Assembly (NCBI GenBank): GCA_027315115.1
Contig: DAHUYQ010000007.1
Coordinates: 1-64,000, forward strand
Origin: Solirubrobacterales bacterium
GTDB lineage: Bacteria; Actinomycetota; Thermoleophilia; Solirubrobacterales; Solirubrobacteraceae
Direction: 5' to 3'
DNA: 64,000 nucleotides
Part shown: positions 1-9,122 of the stretch, in pieces
Numbering within the stretch: position 1 is the first letter of the stretch
Layout: the number at the start of each line of letters is the position of its first letter
Made by a program: the position numbers and the translations under genes
The notes under the pieces: model-generated
The model's input: the letters and a program-made list of their open reading frames with translations, nothing else
Database searches by the model: none
Told to the model about the DNA's origin: nothing

Positions 1-93
1 GGCCTCCAGCGCCAGGTCCATCTGGCTCATCCGCCGCCGCCGGCGCCAGTCGCGCAGCAGCGGGCCGATCCGGTTCTCCGCGATCGCGGACAT
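1..93 (-). CDS. Helix-turn-helix (XRE/MmyB-type) regulator, N-terminal fragment
   Basis: The gene runs off the left edge, so only about 31 N-terminal residues are visible. The segment reads IGPLLRDWRRRRRMSQMDLA, the typical opening of actinobacterial XRE regulators of the MmyB type, where a basic stretch precedes the first helix of the DNA-binding domain. The ATG is at 93. It lies 65 bp downstream of the MFS exporter on the same strand, so it may regulate that exporter. The ligand-binding part is outside the window. Confidence 0.6.
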   Translation of the reverse strand, partial: MSAIAENRIGPLLRDWRRRRRMSQMDLALEA

Positions 94-158
94 CGCCGCG
101 AGCGTAGCCGCACCGTCTCGCGCCTGCCGCTGGCCGTGCGCATGCTTCCCGGCGACGC

Positions 159-1619
159 TCACGATGCAGCCCTCGCCGGTAGCAGCCGGGCAAGCGCGAC
201 GACGCCCGCGAGCGCCACCGCGAGGGCTCCGACGCCCAGCTCGAATGCCGGCGCGACACCGTCTGTCAGCTCGCCGTAGAACAGCGCCCCGACAACCGCC
301 ACGCCCACGGCTGCGCCGACGTTCTGCATCGTCGTCAGCGCCGCGGCCACGGCGCCCGCCTGCGCGGGTCCCGTGGACGCCATCACCAGCGTCGTCAGCG
401 GGGTGATTCCCAGTCCCATCCCCGCTCCGGCGAGCGCCAGCCCCGGGACCAGCGCCAGCGCCGACCCGCCGGTACCAACCGCCGCCACCGCGGCCACCAT
501 CGCCACGTGACCGGCCGCGAGCATGCCGGCGCCGAGCGCCAGGACCCGGCGGCCGTGGCGGATCGTGAGCTGCGGCGCCCGCAGCGACGTGGCGAGGTAG
601 CTGACCGCGAGGATCGTGAACACGAGGCCGGCATGCAGCGCGCTCCAACCGCGCCCCTGCTGGAGGTACAGCGACAGGATCAAAAAGTAGGACGCCTGCC
701 CGGCCCAGAACAGCAGCTGCGCCGCCAGTCCGACGGTGAACGCGCGGCTGCCAAACAGGGCCGGCGGGAGCAGTGGCGTGCCGCCGGTCCCCGCTAGCCG
801 GCGCTGCTGGACGACCAGCGCCGCCAGCAGCAGCGGAGCGCAGGCGAGCGACGCCCAGCTCCAGAGCGGCCAGCCGTGAGCGCGACCGTCGACGAGCGGC
901 AGCACCACCGCGGTGAGCGCCGCCGTCGCCAGCGCGGTCCCGCGCAGGTCAAGCGCCGCGCGGCCCGGTGCCCGCGACTCGGGCACGGTCCGTGGCGCGA
1001 GCGCCAGGGCCAGCGCGCCGATCGGGACGTTGATCGCAAAGCAGCTGCGCCAGCCGAGCCCGGCGATATCGGCCTGCACGAGCAGCCCGCCGATCAGCTG
1101 CCCCAAGACCGCTGCGATCCCCATCACCAGGCCATACGCCGCCAGCGCTCGCGGCCGGTCGTCGCCGTCGTAGAGCACGCCGATGATCGACAGCACGTTT
1201 GGCCCTACGAGGCCGGCCGAGCCACCCTGTACGAACCTTGCCGCGACCAGCACTTCGGGACCGCCGGCAAGCCCGCAGACCGCTGAACTCGCCGTGAACA
1301 GGGCCAGCCCGAGCGAGAGCACGCGCCGGCGCCCCCAGCGATCGCCGGCCCGAGCGCCGGCGATCAGCAGCATCGCCGTGGCGAGGCCGTAGCCGGCGAC
1401 GATCCACTCGACCGAGCCGCTCGACGCGTGCAAAGTGGCCTGCACCGACGGCAGCGCGACGTTGACGATGAAGAAGTCCAGCACCATCATGAACGTGCCG
1501 GCGAGGAGCACCGGCAGCGGCGCCCAGCGGGCGCGTGAGTTTGCGGTCGCGCGACGCACCGAGGCGGGCGCTGGGACCAGTGTCGTTTCGATTGCCATGC
1601 CGGCCACGGTCCCAGCCAC
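159..1619 (-). CDS. MFS drug exporter, DHA2 (EmrB/QacA) family
   Basis: A 486-residue integral membrane protein expected to extrude small toxic compounds using the proton gradient. The family signature after helix 2 is visible (GDRWGRRRVL, near residue 92), followed by a helix-4 segment RFVQGGSAGLVGP. Length and hydrophobic pattern fit the 14-helix DHA2 group. The first frame codon is a GTG at 1619; an ATG at 1598 (MAIETTLVP) is an equally good start. A 15-bp dyad lies just upstream (1635-1649). The substrate cannot be predicted. Confidence 0.88.
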   Translation of the reverse strand: MAGTVAGMAIETTLVPAPASVRRATANSRARWAPLPVLLAGTFMMVLDFFIVNVALPSVQATLHASSGSVEWIVAGYGLATAMLLIAGARAGDRWGRRRVLSLGLALFTASSAVCGLAGGPEVLVAARFVQGGSAGLVGPNVLSIIGVLYDGDDRPRALAAYGLVMGIAAVLGQLIGGLLVQADIAGLGWRSCFAINVPIGALALALAPRTVPESRAPGRAALDLRGTALATAALTAVVLPLVDGRAHGWPLWSWASLACAPLLLAALVVQQRRLAGTGGTPLLPPALFGSRAFTVGLAAQLLFWAGQASYFLILSLYLQQGRGWSALHAGLVFTILAVSYLATSLRAPQLTIRHGRRVLALGAGMLAAGHVAMVAAVAAVGTGGSALALVPGLALAGAGMGLGITPLTTLVMASTGPAQAGAVAAALTTMQNVGAAVGVAVVGALFYGELTDGVAPAFELGVGALAVALAGVVALARLLPARAAS

Positions 1620-1634
1620 CGCTCGCCGTGTCGA

Positions 1635-1649
1635 TTACCTCTCGGGTAA
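1635..1649. promoter_or_regulatory. Dyad operator upstream of the MFS exporter
   Basis: TTACC-N5-GGTAA is a perfect inverted repeat 16 bp upstream of the GTG start of the exporter. Its size and position fit a repressor operator. The adjacent XRE-type gene is a candidate ligand, but this is inference. Confidence 0.4.
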
Positions 1650-1719
1650 CGGCAACGATTGCGTCAGATGGCACAAAAGTACCGATGGCGCGGCCTTGAC
1701 TGACGAACGGGGGCGGAGG

Positions 1720-1977
1720 ATGATCACGAGGGCCGCCATGTTGGAAAACAACCGCTCCGGCCCGGTCGCCGCTGTCTCCGCGAGCGGCCGAGCCCCCAAG
1801 GTGCTGCGCTGTGCGGACGTTCACGGTGTTCGCTGCGACACCGAATGGACCGCGCCCACGGTCCGCGAACTTGTGGCGGCAGCCATGGACCACGGCATGG
1901 CCGAGCACGGATTCACGGCCGTCTACTACAACGGACCGCGGATGACCGCGATCAGGCACGCGGTCATCGACAGCTGA
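1720..1977 (+). CDS. Small DUF1059-like protein
   Basis: About 85 residues (79 if the ATG at 1738 is used). The core KVLRCADVHGVRCDTEW, followed by a helix rich in AAMDHGMAEHG, resembles DUF1059 proteins, which carry a CxxxxxC-like pair and an H..HG helix and are of unknown function. The long upstream open frame is antisense to the MFS gene and is not used. A GGAGG at 1716-1720 is too close to the first ATG and rather far from the second, so the start is uncertain. Confidence 0.5.
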   Translation: MITRAAMLENNRSGPVAAVSASGRAPKVLRCADVHGVRCDTEWTAPTVRELVAAAMDHGMAEHGFTAVYYNGPRMTAIRHAVIDS

Positions 1978-2117
1978 CGGGCCCCTCTGCACCCGCCGGG
2001 CGATGGACCTTTCGCATGACGCGAGGGGCCCGTCGTCTGCGACAACTCTTCACCTCCTCCTACTCGGTCCCGACGTCGGCGGCGCATGGTCAGGGTCGAC
2101 CGATGAAAGGAGGTGAC

Positions 2118-2357
2118 ATGTCCCGCAGGATCACGACGGCCCTGTCCGCGATCGCTGTGACCGCAGCACTCGCGGGCGGCGGCGCGGCGCTCGCGAGCGC
2201 CGCCACGTCGAGCTCGAGCACAAGCTCGACCGCATCGCCGACCACAACGGGCAGCTCCAGCTCTGGCTCGAGCTCGCACGCGTACCCGGGTCCCGGGCAC
2301 GCCGGTGGCTCACACCACTGCCCCGGCATGGGATCTGGCTCTAACCCGTCGGCGTGA
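2118..2357 (+). CDS. Small secreted Ser/Thr-rich protein
   Basis: A 79-residue protein with an Arg-Arg start, a hydrophobic signal segment ending near ASA at about residue 28, then a low-complexity Ser/Thr tract and a Gly/His/Pro-rich tail (PGPGHAGGSHHCPGMG). It is predicted to be exported. The ATG is preceded by AAAGGAGGTGA, a near-perfect anti-16S match, which implies strong translation and fixes the start. No family is recognised. The His and Cys in the tail could bind metal, which is speculative. Confidence 0.65.
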   Translation: MSRRITTALSAIAVTAALAGGGAALASAATSSSSTSSTASPTTTGSSSSGSSSHAYPGPGHAGGSHHCPGMGSGSNPSA

Positions 2358-2363
2358 GCGTCC

Positions 2364-2397
2364 CGGCGGCCGGCCCACCTGGACGGGCCGGCCGCCG
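2364..2397. terminator. Bidirectional terminator hairpin
   Basis: A 13-bp perfect GC stem (left arm begins CGGCGGCCGGCCC) with an 8-nt loop lies between the convergent secreted-protein gene and the alcohol dehydrogenase. There is no clear U tract, as is common in high-GC actinobacteria. Confidence 0.7.
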
Positions 2398-2406
2398 CGG
2401 GCCTGG

Positions 2407-3510
2407 CTACAGCTCGATCACGCTTCGGATCCCGTCCTGGTGCTCCATCAGCTCGAAGCCGTGATTCACGTCGTCGAGCCCGATCCGGTGCGAGATGAAC
2501 GCGTCCACGTCGACCTTGCCGTCGAGGTACAGCTGCACGAGCTCGGGCACCTGGTCGCGCCCCTTGACGCCACCGAACGAGGAGCCGCAGATCCGTCGGC
2601 CCGTGATCAGCCAGCGGGGGATCACGTCCAGCGTCTCGCCGCGACCGGCCACGCCGGCGATCGTGCACAGGCCCCAGCCCATCCTCGCCGCCTCGACCGC
2701 CTGGCGCATGACAGCGACGAGCCCGGTCGCCTCGAACGTGTAATCGGCGCCGAACCCGCCCGTCTCCTCGATCACCCGCGCGACGGTGTGATCGTCGGCG
2801 ACCCAGGTCTCGGTCGCGCCCTGGCCGCGCGCGAGTTCCAGCCGCTCGGGCGAGAGGTCCACGCACACGATCCGCTCGGCTCCCTGCAGCCTGCAACCCG
2901 CGACCGCGCCCAGCCCGACCATGCCGGCGCCGAACACAACGCACGTGCTCCCGGGCTTGACCTTGGCGGTGTTGATCGCTGCCCCGAGACCAGTTGACAG
3001 CCCGCACGCGAACAGGCAGGCCCGGTCGGGTGCAGCCTCGCTCGGCACCTTCGCGAGCGCGATCTCCGGCATCACCGTGTACTCCGCGAACGTGCTGCAG
3101 CCCATGAAGTGCCGGATCGGCTCGCCGTCGCGCGACAGCCGGGCGGTGCCATCGGGGAGGTAGCCGAGGTTCTGCTGCTCACGGATCGCCAGGCAGAGGT
3201 TGGTCTCGCTGCTGCGGCAGTGAATGCACTCGCGACACTGTGGCGAGAACAGGGTCACGACCAGGTCACCGGGTGAGACGCTCCTGACGCCCTCGCCGAC
3301 GCGCTCGACGTATCCGGCCCCCTCGTGGCCCAGAACGGTGGGGGCGTATCCGGACGGATCGGCCCCTGAGGCGGTGTACATGTCTGTATGGCAGACGCCG
3401 CACGCGGCCAGGCGGACGAGCACCTCGCCCGCCCGCGGCTCGGCCAGCTCGAGCTCGGTCACGTTCAGTGGCTGGCCGAACTCCTCCAATACTGCGGCGC
3501 GGATCCTCAA
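2407..3510 (-). CDS. Zinc-dependent alcohol dehydrogenase, class III-like
   Basis: A 367-residue medium-chain dehydrogenase that would oxidise an alcohol or thiol adduct with NAD. Catalytic zinc ligands are visible as C37 (ACGVCHTD), H62 (GHEGAG) and a Cys near residue 169. The structural zinc lobe has four Cys (C92, C95, C98, C106). The Rossmann motif GAGMVGLG follows. FMGCSTFAEYTV and the C-terminal SSFGGVKGRDQVP are typical of class III/S-(hydroxymethyl)thiol dehydrogenases, so an alcohol or formaldehyde-thiol substrate is plausible. It lies 33 bp downstream of the TetR regulator and may be co-transcribed with it. Confidence 0.87.
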   Translation of the reverse strand: MRIRAAVLEEFGQPLNVTELELAEPRAGEVLVRLAACGVCHTDMYTASGADPSGYAPTVLGHEGAGYVERVGEGVRSVSPGDLVVTLFSPQCRECIHCRSSETNLCLAIREQQNLGYLPDGTARLSRDGEPIRHFMGCSTFAEYTVMPEIALAKVPSEAAPDRACLFACGLSTGLGAAINTAKVKPGSTCVVFGAGMVGLGAVAGCRLQGAERIVCVDLSPERLELARGQGATETWVADDHTVARVIEETGGFGADYTFEATGLVAVMRQAVEAARMGWGLCTIAGVAGRGETLDVIPRWLITGRRICGSSFGGVKGRDQVPELVQLYLDGKVDVDAFISHRIGLDDVNHGFELMEHQDGIRSVIEL

Positions 3511-3543
3511 AAGACGTTCCTTTCCTCGCTTGGTGTGTGGAAG

Positions 3544-4125
3544 CTATCGGGCGCGCCCGGCATCGAGCCCGTCGATCATCAGCTCCACCATCCGGCGCCA
3601 ATGGCGCGGCTCGGATCGGCGCGCCGCCCGCGCGGCAATCAGCACGAGTCGCAGGTCCAGCGCGGTCGCGTCGCTTCGCAGGCGCCCTTCGTCGCGCGCC
3701 GCGGTGACCAGTCGCTCCAGCGAGCCCATCATCCGCCTGCGCGCGGCCAGCACCTCCGGGTGCTCTGCGAGCGTCACCCTCGCCTCACCCAGGTAGTCGG
3801 TGGCGGACTGCTGCTCGGCCAGCGCGAGGATCATCGCGCGCAGCGCGTGCCAGCGGTCGCCCGGCTGCTCCAGCGCGTCCTGCGCGGCCGCGGCGATCTG
3901 GTCGCGACGCTGCGCGAGCAGCGCGGCCAGCAGTTCCTCCTTGGATCCGAACAGGCGGTAGATGCTCGCCACGCCCGCGCCCGCCGCATCTGCGACCTCG
4001 GCCATCGGCGCCTGCATGCCGTCGCGGGCGAACACCTCGACCGCTGCGATGAGCAGCCGCTTGCGCTTTGCGGCCCGGTCCAGGGCCGCCCAGGCCGGCT
4101 CCGCCACCCCGACCGGAATCTTCAT
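3544..4125 (-). CDS. TetR-family transcriptional regulator
   Basis: A 193-residue repressor. The N-terminal helix-turn-helix reads AAVEVFARDGMQAPMAEVADAAGAGVASIYRLFGSKEELL (split: residues about 26-65), the standard TetR layout ending in YRLFGSKEEL. The C-terminal helical domain would bind an effector. It is transcribed divergently from an MFS exporter with only 19 bp between start codons, so it probably represses that exporter and itself. The alcohol dehydrogenase lies downstream. Confidence 0.88.
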   Translation of the reverse strand: MKIPVGVAEPAWAALDRAAKRKRLLIAAVEVFARDGMQAPMAEVADAAGAGVASIYRLFGSKEELLAALLAQRRDQIAAAAQDALEQPGDRWHALRAMILALAEQQSATDYLGEARVTLAEHPEVLAARRRMMGSLERLVTAARDEGRLRSDATALDLRLVLIAARAARRSEPRHWRRMVELMIDGLDAGRAR

Positions 4126-4144
4126 TCCGCTAGAGTAGCCACGC
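4126..4144. promoter_or_regulatory. Overlapping divergent leaderless promoters
   Basis: The 19 bp between the TetR and MFS start codons contain CTAGAGTAG. TAGAGT (4131-4136) is a -10 box for the MFS gene, 8 nt before its GTG. The opposite strand of 4132-4137 is TACTCT, a -10 box 6 nt before the tetR ATG. Both transcripts would start at or next to the initiation codon. Confidence 0.55.
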
Positions 4145-5617
4145 GTGACCGTCGAGCGCGCGCATCCGGAACGGATTCACCCGAATGCGATCCTGGCGGT
4201 GCTTTCGCTCGCGGGCGTCGCCTACGCGATGCTCAGCTCCGCGGTCATTCCCGCGCTGCCGACGATCCAGCACGCCCTGCACGCTTCCGAGACGGGGGTC
4301 ACCTGGCTGCTGACCGGCTATCTGCTGTCGGCCTCGGTCGGGACCTCGATCATCGGACGCCTCGGCGACATGTACGGCAAGGAACGGCTGCTGCTCGTGA
4401 CACTCGCGGTGCTGTCGCTGGGAACGCTGCTCGCCGCGGTCGCGCCATCGCTCGGGCTCGTGATCGCCGCACGGATCATTCAAGGCGTCGGCGGCGGTAT
4501 CTTCCCGCTGGCGTTCGCGATCATCCGCGACGAGTTCCCCGCCCGCCGCGTTCCGGGGTCGATCGGGTTGATGTCGTCGATTCTCGGCGTCGGCAGCGGG
4601 ATCGGGATCGTGCTCGGCGGGCTGATCGTGCAGAGCCTTGACTGGCACTGGCTGTTCTGGCTGCCGTTCGCGACGATGGTGATCGCCGCGGTCGCCACCT
4701 GGCGCTACATCCCGGAGTCTCCGATTCGCGTCCCAGGGCGGGTCAACTGGCCGGCGGCGACGCTGATGACCGTCGGCATGTGCCTGGTGCTGATCGCGAT
4801 CTCAGAGACGACGACCTGGGGCTGGGGCGCCGCCAGGACGCTCGCGATGCTCGGCGCGGGACTGGCGTGCACGCTCGCCTGGATCGTGGTGGAGGTCCGC
4901 AGCCGCGAGCCGCTGATCGACATGGCGATGATGCGGATCCGAGGGGTCTGGACGACGAACCTGGTCGCGTTTCTGCTCGGCGCGGGCATGTACGCATCGT
5001 TCCTGGTGTTGCCGCAGCTTGCGGAGTTGCCGCGCAGCACGGGCTTCGGGCTCGGCGCCTCGGTCGTGGTGGCCGGTCTGTACTTGCTGCCGTCGGCCCT
5101 TGGCATGGGGCTGCTCGGGGCGGTCGCCGGCCGGGTTGCGCGGCGCTACGGCTCGAAGCTGGCGCTGATCGTCGGCAGCGCGCTCACCGGCCTGGCATTC
5201 GCCTGGCTCGCCGTCGCGCACTCGCATCCCTACGACATGCTGATCAGCTCGGCCCTGCTGGGGGTGGGGATCGGATTCGCATTCTCGGCGCTGGGCAACC
5301 TGATCGTGCAGGCCGTCGAGCCCGGGCAGACGGGCGTCGCGAGCGGGATGAACACGGTCATGCGGACGCTCGGCGGCGCGCTCGGCGGCCAGATCGTGGC
5401 GACGTTTCTGGCCGACAACATCGTCCACGGGTATCCCGCGCAGTCGGCCTTCGTGAACGGATTCGTCCTTCAGGCGGCCTTCCTCGGCGTCGCCGTCGTC
5501 GCGGCGCTGCTCGTGCCGACACTGCGGGCCGCCCACCGGGCGGCGGCCGAGCCGCTCAGAAGCGATGAGCTCGGGCTGGACTCGGACGTCGCCATCGAAC
5601 CTCTGGGAGCCGGCTAG
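4145..5617 (+). CDS. MFS drug exporter, DHA2 family
   Basis: A 490-residue 14-helix transporter. [14 protein letters not shown] forms the loop 2-3 motif and ARIIQGVGGGIFPLAFAII the helix-4 motif C region characteristic of drug:H+ antiporters. It starts with GTG directly downstream of a -10 box and is probably translated from a leaderless message. It is divergent from TetR, the usual arrangement for an inducible efflux pump, and is followed after 32 bp by another MFS gene, so the two probably form an operon. Confidence 0.87.
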   Translation: MTVERAHPERIHPNAILAVLSLAGVAYAMLSSAVIPALPTIQHALHASETGVTWLLTGYLLSASVGTSIIGRLGDMYGKERLLLVTLAVLSLGTLLAAVAPSLGLVIAARIIQGVGGGIFPLAFAIIRDEFPARRVPGSIGLMSSILGVGSGIGIVLGGLIVQSLDWHWLFWLPFATMVIAAVATWRYIPESPIRVPGRVNWPAATLMTVGMCLVLIAISETTTWGWGAARTLAMLGAGLACTLAWIVVEVRSREPLIDMAMMRIRGVWTTNLVAFLLGAGMYASFLVLPQLAELPRSTGFGLGASVVVAGLYLLPSALGMGLLGAVAGRVARRYGSKLALIVGSALTGLAFAWLAVAHSHPYDMLISSALLGVGIGFAFSALGNLIVQAVEPGQTGVASGMNTVMRTLGGALGGQIVATFLADNIVHGYPAQSAFVNGFVLQAAFLGVAVVAALLVPTLRAAHRAAAEPLRSDELGLDSDVAIEPLGAG

Positions 5618-5649
5618 CTCTGTCGGGCACGCGTGACAACCACGGGGCG

Positions 5650-7404
5650 ATGAACCCCCCGAAGCAAACGGCCGCTGATCACCGGGGGGAGCGCTACAAG
5701 TGGATCGCGCTCTCCAACTGCACCCTCGGTGTCCTGCTGGCGACGCTCGACGCGTCGATCACGCTGATCGCGATGCCCGACATCTTCCGGGGCATCCACC
5801 TCGACCCGCTGGTGCCGTCCAACAGCTTCTACCTGCTGTGGATGATCCTCGGCTTCCTGGTCGTCTCCAGCGTGCTGATCGTGTCGCTGGGCCGGCTCGG
5901 GGACATGTACGGCCGGGTGCGGATCTACAACCTCGGGTTCGTGATCTACACGGCCGCCTCGCTGCTCTTGACCGTCGACTGGCTGTCGGGACGCGCGGGC
6001 GCGATGTACCTGATCGTGCTGCGCGTCGTTCAGGGGATCGGGGCAGCGTGCCTGCTGGCCAACTCCGCCGCGATCATCACGGACGCGTTCCCCGCCGACC
6101 AGCGGGGAATGGCGCTGGGGATCAACAACATCGTCGGCGTCAGCGGGATGTTCGTCGGACTCGTGCTGGGGGGCATCCTGGCCCCGGTCAGCTGGCGGCT
6201 GGTGTTCCTGATCTCGGTCCCGGTCGGCCTGTTCGGGACCGTGTGGGCGTATCTCAAGCTGCAGGAGGTCTCGACGCCCCGGCGCGCGCGAATCGACTGG
6301 GCCGGCAACCTGACGTTCGCGGTCGGCCTGATCCTGATCATGATCGCCGTCACCTACGGGATCCGGCCCTACGGCCGCTCGGCCACGGGGTGGGGGAGTC
6401 CGATGGCGCTCGGCCTGATCGCTGGCGGCGTCGCATCGCTGATCGCCTTCGCGCTGATCGAGCATCGCGTGCAGGACCCGATGTTCCGCCTGTCGCTGTT
6501 CCGGATTCGCGCGTTCACGTTCGGGACGCTGTCGACCTTCCTGTCGGCGGTTGCGCGCGGGGGGCTGATGTTCATGCTGATCATCTGGTTGCAGGGCATC
6601 TGGCTGCCGCAGCACGGGTTCGACTTCGCCGACACGCCGCTGTGGGCCGGGATCTACATGCTGCCGCTGACGATCGGGATGCTCGTGGCCGGGCCGACCT
6701 CGGGCTATCTGTCAGACCGTTTCGGCGCGCGCCCGTTCGCGACCGGCGGCATGGTCGTCGCGTGCGGCGCCTTCATCGGGCTGGAGCTGCTGCCCGTCGA
6801 CTTCTCCTACCCGGTGTTCGCGGGGCTGCTGTTCCTCAACGGGGCCGGGATGGGCCTGTTCGCCTCGCCGAACAGGACAGCGATCATGAACAGCCTGCCC
6901 GCGCGCCAGCGCGGCTCCGGCGCGGGCATGAGCACGACCTTCCAGAACTCCGCGATGGTGCTCTCGATCGGCATCTTCTTCTCGCTGATGATCATCGGCC
7001 TGGCCTCCGGTCTGCCCGGCGCGTTGCAGAGCGGCCTCACCGCCCATGGCGTGGGCGCCGCCACCGCCGCGAGGCTCTCGCACCTGCCGCCCGTGGCCAC
7101 GCTGTTCGCCGCCTTCCTCGGCTACAACCCGATCAGGTCGCTGCTCGGCGCCAAGGTGCTGAGCACCCTCCCGCACTCTCAGCAGGCGGCGCTCACGGGC
7201 CGCGGCTTCTTCCCGCACCTGATCACCGGCCCCTTCTCCTCCGCCCTGACCACGGCGTTCAGCTTCGCGGCGGCCGCCTGCCTGGTGGCCGCGGTCGCCT
7301 CGCTGCTGCGCGGCGGCAAGTACCACCACGTCGAGTCGGAGGCCGCCCCCGCCAAATCAGAGCCGGCGGCAGCGGAGCCCGAGTTGGCGGCCGTCCCGGA
7401 TTAG
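5650..7404 (+). CDS. MFS transporter, DHA2 family, long form
   Basis: A 584-residue transporter, longer than its neighbours because of an extended loop before the last helices (about residues 455-530) and a hydrophilic Ala/Glu/Pro tail. [17 protein letters not shown] is the loop 2-3 motif and [19 protein letters not shown] the helix-4 motif. Its stop codon overlaps the stop of the convergent sigma-factor gene. It likely forms an operon with the preceding exporter under the TetR regulator. Confidence 0.85.
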   Translation: MNPPKQTAADHRGERYKWIALSNCTLGVLLATLDASITLIAMPDIFRGIHLDPLVPSNSFYLLWMILGFLVVSSVLIVSLGRLGDMYGRVRIYNLGFVIYTAASLLLTVDWLSGRAGAMYLIVLRVVQGIGAACLLANSAAIITDAFPADQRGMALGINNIVGVSGMFVGLVLGGILAPVSWRLVFLISVPVGLFGTVWAYLKLQEVSTPRRARIDWAGNLTFAVGLILIMIAVTYGIRPYGRSATGWGSPMALGLIAGGVASLIAFALIEHRVQDPMFRLSLFRIRAFTFGTLSTFLSAVARGGLMFMLIIWLQGIWLPQHGFDFADTPLWAGIYMLPLTIGMLVAGPTSGYLSDRFGARPFATGGMVVACGAFIGLELLPVDFSYPVFAGLLFLNGAGMGLFASPNRTAIMNSLPARQRGSGAGMSTTFQNSAMVLSIGIFFSLMIIGLASGLPGALQSGLTAHGVGAATAARLSHLPPVATLFAAFLGYNPIRSLLGAKVLSTLPHSQQAALTGRGFFPHLITGPFSSALTTAFSFAAAACLVAAVASLLRGGKYHHVESEAAPAKSEPAAAEPELAAVPD

Positions 7405-8582
7405 AGGCGCCGCAACGCCTCCAGCCGTCCGGCGAGGAAGCGCCGCTCCGAGTCGGTCTGCGCGAGTTCGAGCGCGCGCGTGTAGGCATCGCGGGCGTCG
7501 GCGTCGCGTCCCAGGCGCCGCAGCAGGTCGGCGCGCGTGGAGTGGAAGTAGCGGTAGTCCTGGAGCGGCAGCCCGTCCAGCGCAGCGAGGGCGGCGGCAG
7601 GGCCGGCCACCTCTGCCAGCGCGACCGCCCGGTTGAGCTCCACGATCGGGGAGCCGGTCAGGCGCGCGAGCACGCCGTAGAGCGCGGCGATCTGCTCCCA
7701 GTCACGCGGCTGCGCCAGATGGAGGTCGGCGATCGCCGCTTGGACCAGGTAGGGCCCCTGGCCGTGCAGCGCGACCGCGCGCTCCAGCAGTCGCCGCGCT
7801 TGCCCCATCTGCCGCTCGTCCCAGAGCGAGCGGTCCTGATCGTCGAGCAGGACGAGCTCTCCGTCGCGCACGCGGGCATGCCGGCGCGCGTCGCCCAGCA
7901 GCATCAGCGCCAGCAGCGCAAGCACCTCGGATTCGTCGGGCATCAGCGCGGCGAGCGCGCGCCCGAGCCGGATCGCCTCAGCCGCCAGGTCGACGCGTCC
8001 TCCACCCCATCCTTCGTTGAAGATCAGGTAGACGACGGCCAGGACGGCGTCGAGGCGCTCTGGTAGCTGGTGGTCGGCCGGCACCGCGAAAGGGATCGCC
8101 GCGTCGCGGATCTTGCGCTTGGCTCGCGTCAGCCGCTTGCTCATCGTCTCGAATGGGACCAGGAAGGCGCGGGCGATCTCCTCCGTGCTGAGCCCGCCGA
8201 GCGTGCGCAGCGTCAAGGCGACCTGAGCGTCCAGCGCGAGCGCCGGATGGCAGCAGGCGAAGACGAGCTCGAGCCGCTCGTCGGGAAACGCGGCCGTCTC
8301 GCTCACGACGTCCTCGCCGCTCTCGCTGAGCTCACGGCCGAGCTGCTCGGTCTTGCGCACGAGCACCCTCTGGCGTCTGATGCGGTCGATCGCACGGTTG
8401 CGAGCGGTCGCGATCAGCCATCCGGTCGGATTCGCCGGCTCGCCCTCGCGGGGCCAGCGTTCCGCTGCGACGGCGAACGCCTCCTGGGCGGCGTCTTCGG
8501 CAAGCTCGATGTCGCCGAGCAGCCCGACCAGGGTCGCCAGCACCCGGCCCCACTGCTCGCGGAAGACATCGTCGATCGCCAT
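7401..8582 (-). CDS. ECF sigma factor, ECF42 type with C-terminal helical extension
   Basis: A 393-residue sigma factor. Sigma-2 spans about residues 10-80 ([21 protein letters not shown]) and sigma-4 about 110-165 ([28 protein letters not shown], read in two parts). A long helical extension follows, opening with [11 protein letters not shown], the hallmark of the ECF42 group, and containing TPR-like repeats. ECF42 factors lack a classical anti-sigma factor and are genetically tied to DGPF (YCII-domain) proteins. Here the DGPF gene ends 4 bp upstream, so the pair is one operon. Confidence 0.9.
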   Translation of the reverse strand: MAIDDVFREQWGRVLATLVGLLGDIELAEDAAQEAFAVAAERWPREGEPANPTGWLIATARNRAIDRIRRQRVLVRKTEQLGRELSESGEDVVSETAAFPDERLELVFACCHPALALDAQVALTLRTLGGLSTEEIARAFLVPFETMSKRLTRAKRKIRDAAIPFAVPADHQLPERLDAVLAVVYLIFNEGWGGGRVDLAAEAIRLGRALAALMPDESEVLALLALMLLGDARRHARVRDGELVLLDDQDRSLWDERQMGQARRLLERAVALHGQGPYLVQAAIADLHLAQPRDWEQIAALYGVLARLTGSPIVELNRAVALAEVAGPAAALAALDGLPLQDYRYFHSTRADLLRRLGRDADARDAYTRALELAQTDSERRFLAGRLEALRRL

Positions 8583-8586
8583 GTCG

Positions 8587-8907
8587 CTACCCGGCTTCGA
8601 GCACCGGCCGCACCTCGATCACCACGTTAGGTCGCACCTCCTGCATATCCTCAACGATCGCAAGCGCCCCGTCGAGGTCCGGCGCGTCCACGGTCACCAG
8701 ACCTCCGAGGTACTCCTTGCTGTCGATGAAGGGACCGTCCGTCAGCAGCCTCTTGCCCTCCTGGCGTCTGACCGTCGTGGCTGACGCGAGGCCCTGCAGG
8801 CGCGTCCACTCCACGACGCTTGGATGCTCCAGCACCGCCGCGATCTTCGGATCGAGCTCGCTTTCCGGCTCGGCGCGCGCGCCGTAGATCAACAGTGCGT
8901 ACCTCAT
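8587..8907 (-). CDS. DGPF/YCII-domain protein, partner of ECF42 sigma factor
   Basis: A 106-residue protein opening MRYALLIYG and carrying [15 protein letters not shown], the DGPF motif that names these YCII-like proteins. They are the conserved genomic partners of ECF42 sigma factors; their biochemical role is not settled. The ATG at 8907 is chosen because GGAGGTGCAG precedes it; a GTG two codons upstream overlaps that ribosome binding site. A candidate ECF42 promoter lies at 8960-8986. It is the first gene of a two-gene operon with the sigma factor. Confidence 0.9.
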   Translation of the reverse strand: MRYALLIYGARAEPESELDPKIAAVLEHPSVVEWTRLQGLASATTVRRQEGKRLLTDGPFIDSKEYLGGLVTVDAPDLDGALAIVEDMQEVRPNVVIEVRPVLEAG

Positions 8908-8959
8908 CTGCACCTCCGTCTCGTGTGGCCCGAGCTGTCTGCCCGGCTCTGAATTACTA

Positions 8960-8986
8960 GACGAACGGGAGGACTCGCAACGGACA
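8960..8986 (-). promoter_or_regulatory. Candidate ECF42-dependent promoter
   Basis: On the minus strand TGTCCG, 17 nt, then CGTC lies about 50 nt upstream of the DGPF start. It resembles the TGTCGA / CG(A/T)C promoter described for ECF42 factors and has the same spacing as the box upstream of the second DGPF gene (50059-50085). Confidence 0.55.
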
Positions 8987-9122
8987 TCGAGCCTTGCGCG
9001 GCTGCCCGCTCGCCGCTTCGCCTGCCGCCTGCCGCCTGCCGCCGCGGCGATGTCCGTCTGGCGCTCGCCCGTTCGTCATCCCGGCAGAACCGTCCTCGAG
9101 GCGGCATAGCGACGGAGGTCTC

